Source: Setaria digitata
Lineage: Eukaryota; Nematoda; Chromadorea; Rhabditida; Setariidae
Reading direction: 5' to 3'
Assembly: GCA_003640385.1 (NCBI GenBank)
Contig: RCAB01000135.1
Span: 1 to 64,000, forward strand
DNA: 64,000 nt
In this document: one piece after another, positions 1 through 12,512 of the stretch
How positions within the stretch are numbered: position 1 is the stretch's first letter
Layout of the letters: each line of letters begins with the position of its first letter
Program-made: the position numbers and the translations under genes
Notes under the pieces: model-generated
What the model saw: only the letters and a program-made list of their open reading frames with translations
Told to the model about the DNA's origin: nothing
Databases searched by the model: none

Positions 1-270
1 AAAAATTGACACGTGAAGAGAAAAACTGGAAAAAAATTGACACGTGAAGAGAAGAACTGGAAAAAAAATTGATAAGTGACATGAAAGAGATCGATATTTG
101 AAATGGAAAAGAAAATTAAACTGACGTGAAAAGGCAAATAATAATCAAAAAAAAAAAAAANGGAGAAAAACTGGTGTGTGATGTGGAAAGGATAATAATT
201 GAAAAATTGACAAATGACGTAGACTAGAAAATTAAGTAATCGACATAAAATGTGGAATGGAAAATTAAGA
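1..270. repeat. Degenerate tandem array, about 30-35 base unit
   Basis: The window opens with two nearly identical copies of a unit built around AAAATTGACACGTGAAGAG followed by AAAACTGG. More decayed copies carrying the TGAC/GTG core and a GGAAAA tail continue to about 270. A single N lies at 161 after an A run. The repeat is purine-rich on the plus strand and has no credible open frame. It looks like a decayed satellite or minisatellite cut by the window edge. Confidence 0.6.
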
Positions 271-395
271 AATTGATATTTTATAAATTTTTCAAAAATT
301 ATGCATAGAATGTGTAGAAATTTTGGTATGATTTATTACATTAAGAGATATGTATAAAAAGGAAAGTGAATTATAATTTTTGAGTGCTTTTTTTT

Positions 396-427
<32 letters not shown>

Positions 428-3400
428 NTTTTTTAAATAATTTAAATGAGAAAGGAAAATTTACGACGGGAAAGAAATACGAGAAGAGAAAAGGGAAAGA
501 AAAGATTTAAATATATCCTTCATCCGAACCATTTACATCATCAAACAATTTCTAGAAAAAAAAAAGGACGAAAAAAAAAGAGAAGAAAAAAAAAAGAACA
601 GAATTGCGTCACTAAATTTCTTTTAAATTTTAAAAATAAAAATAAGCAGTATAGAAAGTTTCTATACTAAACATTTACAATCTATTTGCTTACTAAAACA
701 ATGAAGTTAATTTCATAATTAACATTAATGTTTAATTTTGTTTTTTGAAACGAAAATTCATATTTGTGTTTTGCATAGAAAAAAAAAAAAAAAAATAGAA
801 AGAAATAATTAAAATATTTGCTAAAAAAAAAAATGATAGCAGTTGAAAAGAACGAAATAAAGAGATGATAGCGATCAGTGTGATAAGGATTTTGGAGAAT
901 TGATGTAGTAATGATGATTGAGCAAATATAGCTTACTTTGTCAAATCTGGAAAATAACATTAAAGAGGGATGAGGTGAGGACAAAGGGCTAAAATGGGCA
1001 AGCGAAATAGGCTTATTTAGCTGTTGTAAAGATGAGGCCTAAAGGCTAAGCATAGCAATCTTTCTAACAGAGGAAACAAAGGAGCATAGCTTAGGGCCTG
1101 GTTAACTTTATAAGCAAGCCATTAATCACGTTTGTCTACATGTGTGATCTTATTAATCCTTTAATTTAAGCCAAACTGATTAAGTTATTATGGAAATTGT
1201 CAAATAATCTTTTGTCGAAAATAAAAGAAAAAAAAAAAAAGATGGAATAAATTGGCCTTAATATATATGTCCTATATGAAGCAAGCTAAAAAGTGTAGCT
1301 AGGTGACACTTCAAAGTGAATCACTTAAATTAGTTTGAAAAATTTGCCAAAAATCATTCAACTATAACAATAATAAATGATAATTTAGATGAAATTTGTC
1401 ACATTTCAATACCTGATTTCTTCAATATTTAATATTTTGAGCAAGCATAAACTTATTCTAATCAATTGACACTAAATCTAACATTTATGAAAAACACATA
1501 ATTATAAGGATGAGTTTTGAAAATTGATAATTAAAAAATTAGATAAGAGATTAAAAGTTTCCCAATCGATAATTTCTTAGAACAATGCATAATAAGTTAT
1601 ACCTTCTTCAAAGCTACTTCACTAGTAAATTTGTCGAGTGGATAAGCAAAACAAGAGGTGAATTTATTAAATAATAGCAAAGAAAGTAGCACTATTATTC
1701 AAGTACTGCCTTGTTAGAAAGCAAATTTGTCAAGTTTTAAACTTTTCTTAAATCTTAAAGGTGAGTATAAAACATTGCAAGGTATGCTTTGAGTGATAAC
1801 ACTGAAAAGCTATACGTGAAATTTAGGCAATATACGTTTTGAAATGCACATGTATAAGGAAGACATTTTTGAATTTAAGTATTTAAATTTAAAAATATTT
1901 GAGTTGACAAGTATTAGACATTGTAAAAGTAATCGTAGACAAACACGACTAATTACATATGCTTTAAACGAAATAAATAATAAATATATTAGGGGAGAAA
2001 AAAAAATAACTTGACAATGAGCAATAAGTAGTTTAAATATCAATAAGCTTTAATTAGTAGCATATACAGTTGCCATGCATACGACTACTACAATTGCATA
2101 GGAAAAAAAAAAAAAAAGAAAGAAGAAGAATGGCTAAGAATTCAACATTTAATAAATAATTAATTTATTAAAATTAAAATACTGCTATTTGTAGGTTAGA
2201 AATTATGACGAAATTATGTTGGAAAGGTAAGATTTGCTAATTATTGTTTGATAATTTAGGAAATGAAAGGAAAGGAAAAAAGAAAACGAAACGAAAATTG
2301 AAATAATGAAAAAAAAAAAAAAGTTGAAAGAAAGTTCTTTCATTGGCTTCAAAAATTTAAAAGATGGAACAGAAAGACAAGAGAAAATTTTGAGCAAAAA
2401 TTTTTGTTTTTATAATTTTAATAAAAAAGATAGGAGAGAAATTTTTCAAATTTTGATTTATTTTGATTTAAAATTTGTTATATGCATGAATATTCCCTTT
2501 CTTTCTACATAGGTCAATAATGTAGCTTTGCTCAAATGATGTTTTCAATTAGCTTTTCGAATGAATTCAATTATATCTTACCTTTTGCTTTATCATTTCT
2601 TTTCCTTTTCTTTTCATAAAAAACAAAAAACTTTTTCGTCCTTTTTTTCTTTAATATAAAAAATGTTTTATTTGCTAAAAAAAAAATTTCGAAACAAGAA
2701 GTTTCGAGTTTTGAATTCGTAAAAATTTTACACTAGAACTGATTGAAATGACTATTTAATTTCTATGCCTTATTCAAACTTTTACAGTTCTTAATTTTCA
2801 AATTTCATAAATCAGAGAGTAAAAATAAACGAATGAAGATAACATATGGTTGATCGTAGGGAAATGAAAAAAAAAAAATTTCAACAGGTGAAAGGAAGAA
2901 TACGGCCACTTAATGACTTCGAGTAAAAGTTCAGCAGGTAAAAATGGGAATACGGCCACTTAATGAGTTCGAGTGAAAGTTCAAAAGGTAAAAATAAGAA
3001 AATGGCCATTTAATGAGCGAGTTAAAGGTCAACAAGTAAAAATGACTTCGAGGAAAAAAAAATTCAGACTAGTATTTTATTTCCCTCAATCAGCAAGTTA
3101 GGAATGAGAAAACTCAATAAAAAGAAGTTGTAACAATTGACGCTTCATCGATTTAATGATGCATTTACTGAAGGTTTGAATCGTAATTATAGTTGGGATA
3201 CTAATTAGATAATTGATAATGGTCAGTTAAGTAATTGATAAGGACACTGACAAGATGATTGTTCGAGATACTGATAAAGTAATTGACGAAGTAATAAATG
3301 TTAAGTACAGTATTGCGGTACTATTATTAAAAGTGATGAAGTAAGAAAATTCATAAACAAAATAATATCGAAGAATTAACAAATTTGAAAGTTGTTCGAT

Positions 3401-4999
3401 TTCAACATTTTATTCAAAAAAAGAAAAGAAATTCAATATACCTAATGATATTTAAATTTTTTCTTTGTTTTATAAGGAAAGAAATTTTGTAAATGGCAAA
3501 AATAAAAGTTTCCTATTGGAGAAATTAGCAAACATTTTCCAAATAGAAAAGTAATAATTTTAATCAAATTTGAAATTTTATTTCCCTGAAAAACTGTGGT
3601 ATGCGTATTTAAATGTTAAGATTTTGATCAAGTTAGAAATTTTGAGGCTCTATTTTTGAGCAAAAAATAGTAGTAATGAAATTTTTTTATCATGTTTTGA
3701 AAAAAAAGAAAGAGAAAACGAGTGGAGGAGAAAAAGAAAATTTAAAGGTGGACGGTGAGAGAGGAGCTAAGGACCAAAATTGAAATACTTGAAGTTTGTA
3801 ATTTGAGATTCATTCTTTTTTGAAAAAAAAAAAAGGGAACTAGTTATTTTATTTATAGATTATCTTAGCACAACGTTATAAATAGGCTTCACAAGAAAAA
3901 AAAATTGAAAATTAAATAATTTGCATATGAATAATTATTTGAAAAGATGGAAATTTTATTTTTTAGAAATTTTTTTATAGAATTCTGAAATAAATTTGTT
4001 TGAATCAAGTAATCTGAATCTGCTTCAAACGTATATGTCACGTTCACGTCACGTTCGTATAAATGCCAATACAGTATTTGCATTATTTTCACTCTTCTCT
4101 CTATGAAGGTTTATCATTTAAATTCATTTCTTCTCTTTTTGATGGTATGAAATTTTATACTATGCTTAAAAACTTGAGATGAAAAATTCTCTTATGGATA
4201 ATTTAAATCACAACACTAAAATTTTTTTTTAAATCAATACCGATAATCATATTCGAACCAGAAAAAAACGAAAAAAAAAATGAATTAAACTTTTGAAAAT
4301 TTTTATAACACTTTAAGAAAAAAAAAAGAAAAACGAAATTCATGGAATTACTCATTCGCCAAACTGTTTACTTATCCTAAATTAAATTGTAAACAGTGCT
4401 AGTACCACAAAATTAAGCTAATAACTAAATGATTTTGTAGATAGGCATTTAATTGCCAGAATAAACTGAAATAATTAACTTATTTTGAACTACTTAAGTA
4501 TAACTCTTTCAATAAACACATTGTTTCCATGACATCTACAGAGTGATAATAAATACTTTTCATTCAGTGCAAAAGCAATTGTTTCTTTCACTATTAAGAA
4601 ATTTGTACCTGCAGGTTAATATTTTATTAGATTGATTTTTGATTTCGACGTTTTAAATATTTATTATTTAAGCTATCACCATCACCCATTAACACAGATT
4701 ATTTTATCATTTTCAAATACAATACCAATTTTAGGCTCATATTGTTTTATTTCAATTTCAAATTAAAAAAAAAAAAATAAAACATCGTTTGAATGGGACT
4801 AGACAGTCGGAATTAATTAAAACTACATCACCGTTAATTTTTTTTTACCATACGGATGATATGATAATGAAACGAATAGACTACTTCTCAAACCAAAATA
4901 GCAATTATCTACTAAATCAGAGTAATGTAAAGAATAGAAGAAGGAAGAAAGAGTGTTTTCAGATAACAGTACTTTTAATAATTAAATAATTTACAGAAA

Positions 5000-5031
<32 letters not shown>

Positions 5032-6786
5032 GAAGAAAGAAGAAAGAGAAGGGTACGGATTTTTGGAGTCGTTTAATAAATAATGTCAATTATTAGCAAT
5101 CATCGCCACCATCTAAGAACACTTCGGTATTATAAATAAAGAAAAAAAAAAAAAAAAAAAAAACAAGGTAATTTGAAATATGTAAACTTTTTGCAGCTGT
5201 TTATCTGTTTATGCAAATTTCTGCAAGAAGCAAAATTAAGCAATCTTATTGTGTAATAAAGTGCTCTTCTAAATCCCACTTTTCTCAAATCATTCAAGAG
5301 TGTAAAAATATCAGTTATAATTATGATGTAAATCCACGAAAACTGTATAGCATTCGTTTCTTTATTGAGCATGCAAATCACTGAATTCAGATAATCCATC
5401 CTTGCAATACGCTGTCTATTTAGAAAGAAATTTCGGAGTTTGCATCTTTGCAAAAAATTGAAATTTCAGACTAGACTTCACCAATCAGCTGCTTCAGTAT
5501 TTAAATAACGAATAAATTCTTCCATATAAAATAATCTATTATTTTCCCAAGTATTTTTAGAAAAAAAAAAATAATCGATGTAGCTAGTTTCAGTCGATGA
5601 TAACTCCTGAACCAACAGACAATGCAAACAAGTTAAAGCTCAAATAACTTCACGTAACATAACAATAGCAAAAGGAAAAAACGAAGGGATTGCTGATTTC
5701 TTCATTAGCCTCATAACAATGACATAAGGGATGAAATAGTTAGCCGCAGCAAATTTTCACAGTAAAATTGGGTCGAATTGCGAACATTTTAATCCAGAAT
5801 TCCGATCACTCAGCGTAATATGCAAACTTACGACTACAATTCATTCATATTTAAAAGCGCTTCTTGAATTTGTTCAAGACTCTCTTGTGAGTCTTTACAA
5901 TTGGAACAATTCAAAGGGATAACTACATCAAAATATAAACAAAACCTACTTATCTATCGAAAAGCAGAAAACAGTTCAGCTACTCTCCCACTCAGATGAC
6001 CGACCATCCTGTGAAGATATTTAAATCGCATCGATCCAAGAATAAAACGCCAGCATCACGCAGAGTACCGTACATCGACTGCACATTTTCAAAACTATAA
6101 ACCTCCACAAATCGACTAACAGCACCAGTCTTTTTTGAGCCGTATGTTAGGCAGCAGAGGATGGTTCGAGTTTATTGTTTTAAACTGATCACTTGCATAT
6201 TTTAATCAGTTTCTGGCGAAAACCGCTGATTATCACATAACATCATGCAAACAATATTTTTATACAGTTCAAACATATATCTACATAACCCCTACATAGA
6301 AAATCAGAAATATTTTTTCACTTCGCAAATCCAACTAAATATCGTATAAATTTCAGAAAGTAAACAGCCCGACATTTTCCCTAATTAGAATTTTAAAAAA
6401 AAAAAAGTGCATAAAACATTGAAATATCCAGACATTATTTAAAATCAATTCCACTGGGCCAAATTAAACTATCGCTTATTTCGAATCGTTTCTCCTGTAG
6501 CAAAATCAGCTAAAGTGAAAGTTCTAGCTCTAGAATGTAAAGCAACAAAGAGAATCTGTAAGAGTTACATAAGAGATTCTTCTATATACTTTAAATGATT
6601 TTGTATTTTTTATATAAAATGAGACAATGTATAAAACAAACTCCGCACATACTAGAACGTATATATTTTTAAATCCTAAATGTGGTTTAAATCACAACTT
6701 TTTTTTGGCAAAATATGTTAGTTAAAATATTATAAAACAAATTAATATAAAGCATTATACAATTAAGAGAAATCTTTCTCCTCATT
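271..6786. other. Gene-free AT-rich stretch downstream of GTF2A2
   Basis: No reading frame here resembles a known protein, and none pairs with plausible splice sites into a longer product. The stretch is AT-rich with long homopolymer runs: T runs around 388-440 (with an N at 427) and A runs near 780, 2100, 5008 and 5142. A 50-base minisatellite lies at 2880-3053 and is listed separately. The right end should contain the 3' UTR of GTF2A2, which is transcribed leftward; I could not place its poly(A) site. Confidence 0.5.
2880..3053. repeat. Minisatellite, three and a half copies of about 50 bases
   Basis: Successive copies begin near 2881, 2931, 2981 and 3029. Each starts with a TTCAACAGGTAAAA-like phrase, runs through ATACGGCCACTTAATGA and ends in TTCGAG plus a purine stretch. 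The third copy is 2-3 bases shorter and the fourth is truncated. The copies are adjacent without unique spacers, so this is not a CRISPR-like array. Confidence 0.8.
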
Positions 6787-7662
6787 CTATGTGTTGGCTA
6801 ATTTTGCAGCACTTGCATCACACGCTACAATTTTCACACGATCAACGACGCCATCTACCGGCTGTGTTACGTCACGGAATTCGACGTTTTCCATTACAAA
6901 TGTCCAAACATTGTCACAAAATCGATATGCTTTTAATTTGTCAGCCTGAATGTTACAAAATGAAGATGATTTTCTAAGTGATTTCCATATCTACTATTTC
7001 TCTGGCGCAATTTCTGCTCAACAAAATCAGTAGACCACATTAAATATTATAAAAATTGACGTCAAGCCTACTTGCAATTCCAACTTAACCCATATCCCCT
7101 GGATTTTTATCTCTTATCCTGACAAAAAATGATTTGTGTTTGTCTCCCAAGGATATGGCATGTGACTATCGTTGAATCTCAACCAAAAACAGAATATCAA
7201 ATAATTATCAAACACTAATCTTAAGTATCAAGGGAAACCTATAGAGCACTCAATCCTCTCTGTGCTTTGTGCTAAAATCGTAGCAAAATGTTGGCTCTCT
7301 TGAACAATCCCAAATATCGAAATGTACATATTTTGCAAAAACTTCTTGTATGTGCCTAAACATGACATAAAATGAGCGAAGACTCACCTTGAAATTAACT
7401 TTATTTTTAACTCGCTGTGATAATGCCCTGTTGATGCATTTATCGAAGGTTGTCAATACTGTTTGCGCCAAGGAAGGTGTAATTGTACCATCCTATACAT
7501 GCATATATGTAAAGTTAACTAGAAAAACGACAAGCAAAATGATTTCTAACGGATAGTGAAGAGAAGAGTAAAAACTAATGAAAAACTAACCTCAACAAAT
7601 TCATCTAAGGTGCTTCGGAGAGCTATACCTAATGTTGTTGATCTATACAGTTGATAAGACAT
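6787..7662 (-). CDS. GTF2A2: Transcription initiation factor IIA, gamma (small) subunit
   Basis: Three exons join in phase: 7591-7662, 7388-7492 and 6787-6945 (111 residues; human TFIIA gamma has 109). The protein begins [20 protein letters not shown], the family's N-terminal helix. It continues with [20 protein letters not shown] and then [20 protein letters not shown], the beta-barrel strand region, ending [15 protein letters not shown]. Known role: it pairs with TFIIA alpha/beta and stabilises TBP on the TATA box. The start is decided by homology and by an acceptor-like CAG directly abutting the ATG (7663-7665), which suggests spliced-leader addition. It lies 661 bases downstream of AAMP on the same strand. 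The acidic C-terminal end seen in vertebrates is replaced by a short neutral tail. Family assignment is very secure. Confidence 0.96.
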
Positions 7663-7672
7663 CTGAAACTTG
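7663..7672 (-). promoter_or_regulatory. Candidate spliced-leader acceptor of GTF2A2
   Basis: On the minus strand the bases just before the GTF2A2 ATG read AAGTTTCAG, a nematode-type 3' splice site with no upstream coding exon to pair with. The AG touches the start codon. This is the expected layout for trans-splicing of a downstream operon gene. Trans-splicing itself is inferred. Confidence 0.6.
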
Positions 7673-8323
7673 GCATTTAAACACATCGACCAATAAATAA
7701 CGAGCCATTAAATAAGATTCGCAATGTAAATAAAGATGAAATCTATAAATGAATGTGAGAGTGGCAAAAAGCGCGGTGGCATGCCTTAAAAAACGGAACG
7801 ACAAAAGCAGCTCACAGACAAATATAAAGATACATTTAAAAAAGAAAAAAGAANTGGTGGCATGCCTTAAAAAACGGAATGACAAAAGCAGCTCACAGAC
7901 AAATATAAAGATACATTTAAAAAAGAAAAAAGAAGTATATGGAGAAAAAATGTACTTCAATGTAAAAAAAAAAAGAAAAAATGTAGAAAGAAGGAAAAAC
8001 TGGTTTGCCTTTTACTTCTCATACTGTATTATTTTCGAAAACAACATTTAAAGAAATAGGCAATGACTCCAACATACAAAATTTAAGTCATACAAACTTT
8101 TGGAATTTTTACTCTTCACTTGAACATCATATAACAACAAAAATCAATCAGACAGATAGAAAACAACTCCAAGATTCTCAACAAATTAGTTCGGGTTCAG
8201 ACAGTTGAAAGGTAGCACCCTAAATGATTACCCCGTTTCGACGGCTAAAAATCATTGGTGAAAATTCAACAAAGTTTATAGTCAACAATAACATGCATAA
8301 AATGAGCACATAACAGACTGACT
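7673..8323. other. AAMP to GTF2A2 intercistronic spacer
   Basis: The 661 bases between the AAMP stop and the GTF2A2 start hold no coding exon. The 7775-7934 duplication around an N at 7854 is probably an assembly product, so the true spacer may be about 80 bases shorter. A run of short A-rich frames across the N is an artefact of the duplication. Confidence 0.55.
7775..7934. repeat. Two 79-base direct copies around a single N
   Basis: Bases 7775-7853 and 7856-7934 are the same sequence apart from one C/T difference (AACGGAACG versus AACGGAATG). They are separated by N and one base. The pattern is that of two contig ends that overlap but were abutted. Confidence 0.85.
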
Positions 8324-11259
8324 TCATCGGCTCAAAAAGGAAAATTTACAAAACTGTCCAGAACTATATGATACATAAACAGCGGGTTCTTTGAGAGAAA
8401 AATCCATAGACAGCAAATGAGAATCCTCAGCAGCAATATTTTGAGACACCAATGCCTGGAAAATACAAATGTCATTCACTATCGTCAGGATATCAACACG
8501 AAGAGCCTAGAAGTGGTGTAAACCCCTTTTTCAATACATCACGGTATCATATATCTCCAAGAGTTCCATCTTTTCGAGTGTCACTTATACGCAAACGCAT
8601 TCGAAGTCTTATTCTACAATAAACTCATCTTGAGATTAAAACAGTAATTTTGAGGACAGATCCAAGAAGTTGATTTCATGGATAGAATGTACTGCATGTC
8701 ACATACTGAACAGAGAAGAGTGAAAGCAGTTAATCATGCACATTAAAGCTTAGACTTGGGAAACTAAAAGTAGAAGATTCTAACTTACTTGAGCGAATAC
8801 GATTTTACATATGTTTCACTTGTATCAAAGCCTTACTCACCTTAGATGATAAGACGAATGGCAAATAATAACGAAAAGAAAACTAACTAAAAAGGGCAAT
8901 CCGCTCCGGCTATCCCATACCATCACAGTACCGCTATAATTGGCACCAATGATGTACATAACGTCCGAATCACTCATGTACCACAGACAGGTAACTACAG
9001 GATCAGTATCATCTTTTAAAATATGACGCAAAGTTCCAACACTAAAGTCATATATTGCCATAAGACCGGAATTCGTACCAATGACGAACCATTGCTCTTT
9101 TCCTGGACAGAATTTCACACATTCAATTGTCACTTCTGACGCCTAAAAGACATTCTTAAATTCAATGAAGTATAATCCATGCTTGCTACGGAACTGAAGT
9201 TTTAGGGATAGCTACATACCATAAAAAAATAATATGATGGGTAATATGGAACTATCAAACATGTACTTGACGCAGGAGACGAATATTCCCGGCAAAACAT
9301 ATCGATAAAATTTATCCCCTACTTTTGAAAGCAAAATATTTTTACCACATCTCCTTCAACCACTGTAAACATTCTCAATATTTTAGCGGTTTCTGTGTTC
9401 ACAAGGTAACAGTGCGCTGCAAGATCTCCAACGACTGCTACAGGAGAACTATGATGGATATCCAGGCATGTAGCGCTTTCAGCTCCTGTTACTATGTCAG
9501 TAGATTTTCCTTCTTTCAAGGACCATAATCTTATAGAGCCATCTTCATAACACGAAAGAAGTCGCTTTCCATCAACCAGTAGTTTACCATCGATAGATGT
9601 GGTAGGTGAATCACACAGGAACACCTATATTTCTAAATTCATTAATAATTTAATCACATGCGTATTTTTTAATGGGGCGTAAGATGCTGCTTAATTACTA
9701 AAATAAAGAACAAGAAATGGAATAACAAAGACAAGTAAAGTGAATAGTCCGATCATATTACCTTCGTTTGGCGAACGTTATCCGCTGCAATAAGCCACAT
9801 CCAAACACCATTTTTACCACCAGCAAGCAAAATATCTGCAGAAGAATGCCACTGCATCCATGACAACTCTTCACAATCATCAATCTTTAAATCTTCATGT
9901 AATTTTTATTCAGAAAGTGAAGTATTTCGGTAACTTACCAATATACAATTAACTAGGAACAACAAGAACACCAAGAGAGCAAGATCTCCCTTGTCAAAAA
10001 TGCATAGATTTTGTCTGTGCAGTCGATCAAGAAAAGTTACAAATCAACACTCAACATATAATCAATTCGTGTAAGAAAAATATAACTATGAAACTGCATA
10101 CTACTCCAATCTAACCCACCAATCAAAACTGAATGCAGGTTGATCCCTATCTTCTGACCATAAGGTTTCAGCCAGCAAGATTGAGGAGGGGTGGACTCAT
10201 AGAGTTTCAAAACATTTACCGAAAAACATTTCTTTAGGTTTGCAGTACTGCTTACTACAATCAAGCCGCTCATATCGCCAGTAGCCAACAAGTATCCATT
10301 TTTATTAAACTGTGCGCATATTACACTATCCTTGTGTTCAATAATCCTTAAAACCAACTCCAAACCTTAAAAAGTAGATAGAAAACAGCATGAAACTGGT
10401 CTTTTGTTGGTTAAGGAGTGATGTAATTTCATAAGTGATGTAATTTGGTAAGCTAAATTTCATCCACACTTGAACAAGTATTATGCAAGGATCTTTAGAG
10501 CTTTCAACTTATTAAAAAACAAATAGAGCAATGAAATCACATTAGAAAAAGGATCCTGTAAAGCAAATGGATCGATTCTCTATAGAAGTTCCTACACTTC
10601 AAATTTGAGTGTTACGAATATCTTATACCATGAAAAACTGAGTAAACAAAAGAAATTCAAACGCAGTGAACAAAAAATATCTTCAAAGATGACTTTGAAA
10701 ATAAAAATTAAAATGTAACTCTCCAGAGAGTTAAGCGATTAGAAAAAAATTACTTTGTAAATTGTACAAAATGGCCTGGTCATCTTTACCGCCCACAGCG
10801 AGCCACCGATCCTGGAAACATGTAACAACAAAAGCTTCATCTCTGCATGATGAAATTGTAATATCAGCTTCAGTTATCACATTCGGAAACTGTTCATTAC
10901 CTTCCACTTCCGTGTTACTGCTCGCAGCTGATTCCATATCTTCATCTGAATTTTCCTCTTAATCATAATAGTAATTATGTTCAGAAAGTGTTCAAATTCC
11001 TCTCCTTTTAAGACTTTAATCTCTCATTTATCGGATTTTCAAAAAGAGAAATTCCAACAAATATCCAATACATGTAGAAATTTATTGATAATTTTTCTGT
11101 CAGAAATTAAGAAATAAGCTAACTCTGAACATCTCCATCTTCCGCAATGTCCGATATCTCTGGAGAACCATCCATGGTAGCATCTAGAGGGATGATATGT
11201 AGGATCTCTTCATCATTAAGCAATTCCTCATTTTCGTCATTCCTTTCATCCTGTTCCAT
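8324..11259 (-). CDS. AAMP: Angio-associated migratory cell protein, WD40 repeat protein
   Basis: Seven exons join in phase: 11124-11259, 10754-10957, 10214-10365, 9762-9884, 9346-9624, 8888-9142 and 8324-8455 (426 residues; human AAMP has 434). The acidic N-terminus (ELLNDEEILHIIPLDA) matches the family's acidic leader. Beta-propeller blades follow, with ATGDMSGLIVV, LLAGGKNGVWMW, LSCYEDGSIRLWSLKEGKS and SGTVMVWDSRSG as the most typical blade ends. AAMP homologues are cytoplasmic WD40 proteins; the yeast relative Sqt1 is a ribosomal-protein chaperone, and the exact role here is not shown by sequence. Three of six introns end in AAG instead of CAG or TAG (before 10957, 10365 and 9884). A lone acceptor-like CAG lies 23 bases before the ATG (11283-11285). 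Exon phases and homology support every junction; the AAG acceptors rest mainly on homology. Confidence 0.93.
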
Positions 11260-12496
11260 CTCATACAACGTTATCACTATTGCTGCAATCAATAGCTATC
11301 ACCCTATCATATTCCCTCATACAACTGTACGTTCTTTTTCCTAATCAGTCGGCAATATTCCTGGAATTTTTCACTATAACTTTAATGGGAATGCAGTAAA
11401 TTTCAACGAGTACCACAAAACCAACTACACAGTACCACTAAAATAGAGAAGTACCAGGATCGACCTGGATAACACAAATGCAATCCGAGATATCACCTAT
11501 GACACGCTGTGCAACGAACCATTCGCTAACCCTCTATGAAAATTAATAATTCTTTTGAAAGTTGCAGTCGGAAAGCCCGCCCTCTCACTATCGATTCAAT
11601 TGTTGGTGATTAGTAATTGACTTAGTGCTGTCAGTAAGTGCTTTGTAGACCGGTTCTAATTAGAAGTGAGCTTGGTAAGTTAGACTTTTTGTTAGTTTTA
11701 ATTCTCATTTAGAAAGTATTCGATGTAGAAAGTGCGATGGAAAGTGTTCGTTGCCTTAGGGCATCAACAAGTGCTAGAGGTGAGAGAGATATTTTGATAA
11801 AGGAAGTTTCTACATTAATTAGTACTCAAGCATGACGATGACAGTGTGAGCAGGGATGACCGGATAAGTTGAACTGTTGGTTAGTTTGAAATGTTCCTGT
11901 TGTCAAGTGATTTGATGTACAAAATGTGCTCTAATTAAGAATCTCCAATGGATTGATTCATTTCCAGAGAATGAATATCTTCTCGAAAAAAAGATGCTCC
12001 TAAGCTAATGAATCGTTTATTTTTTTTTCCTTTTTACATTTTCAGGATCCGATTTAGAAATGAAATGAAGTGATAAATTCAATTTCACTCGTTTAGGATT
12101 ATTGATGAAACTGTAAATTAGTTTTTGATATGATAGGACCATAACTGATAGGGTAATAATAACCGAATCAGGGTGATAACAGTGTGATAACGGTATATCA
12201 AAACATTGTTTTTGCAACTCATGCATGTGCATAACATTTATGGACCGGAGAAGAGCTGATAACCGATCTGTACCGGATTTACTGGTCCGGTTTTTCTTCC
12301 TCTTGATAGCGTGTATGCATTGCATTCACACTCTATCATTCGATCCAGTGCAAGCATTCTCCAGTCAATCTTATTATGCTATCGATAGGGATGTACCTAT
12401 CAATGTTCCTCTGCATCTCTTCCGTCTCACTGATACATACACATACTCAATGTTAGATGGATGTGTCTGTCCGTCTGTCTATATGGGCTGTTCATA

Positions 12497-12512
12497 TGTG
12501 TGTGTGTGTGTA
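12497..12512. repeat. TG dinucleotide tract
   Basis: A short run of TG repeats sits inside the gene-free region upstream of AAMP. It accounts for the VCVCVC peptide in the overlapping open frame. Confidence 0.8.

Noticed and set aside
2880..3053. CRISPR-like appearance of the 50-base repeats
   Set aside because: Copies are contiguous and diverged with no unique spacers, and the genome is eukaryotic.
7643..8051. Two ~100-codon frames on opposite strands across the N at 7854
   Set aside because: They are built from the duplicated 79-base segment and low-complexity Lys/Phe runs; the duplication is probably an assembly product.
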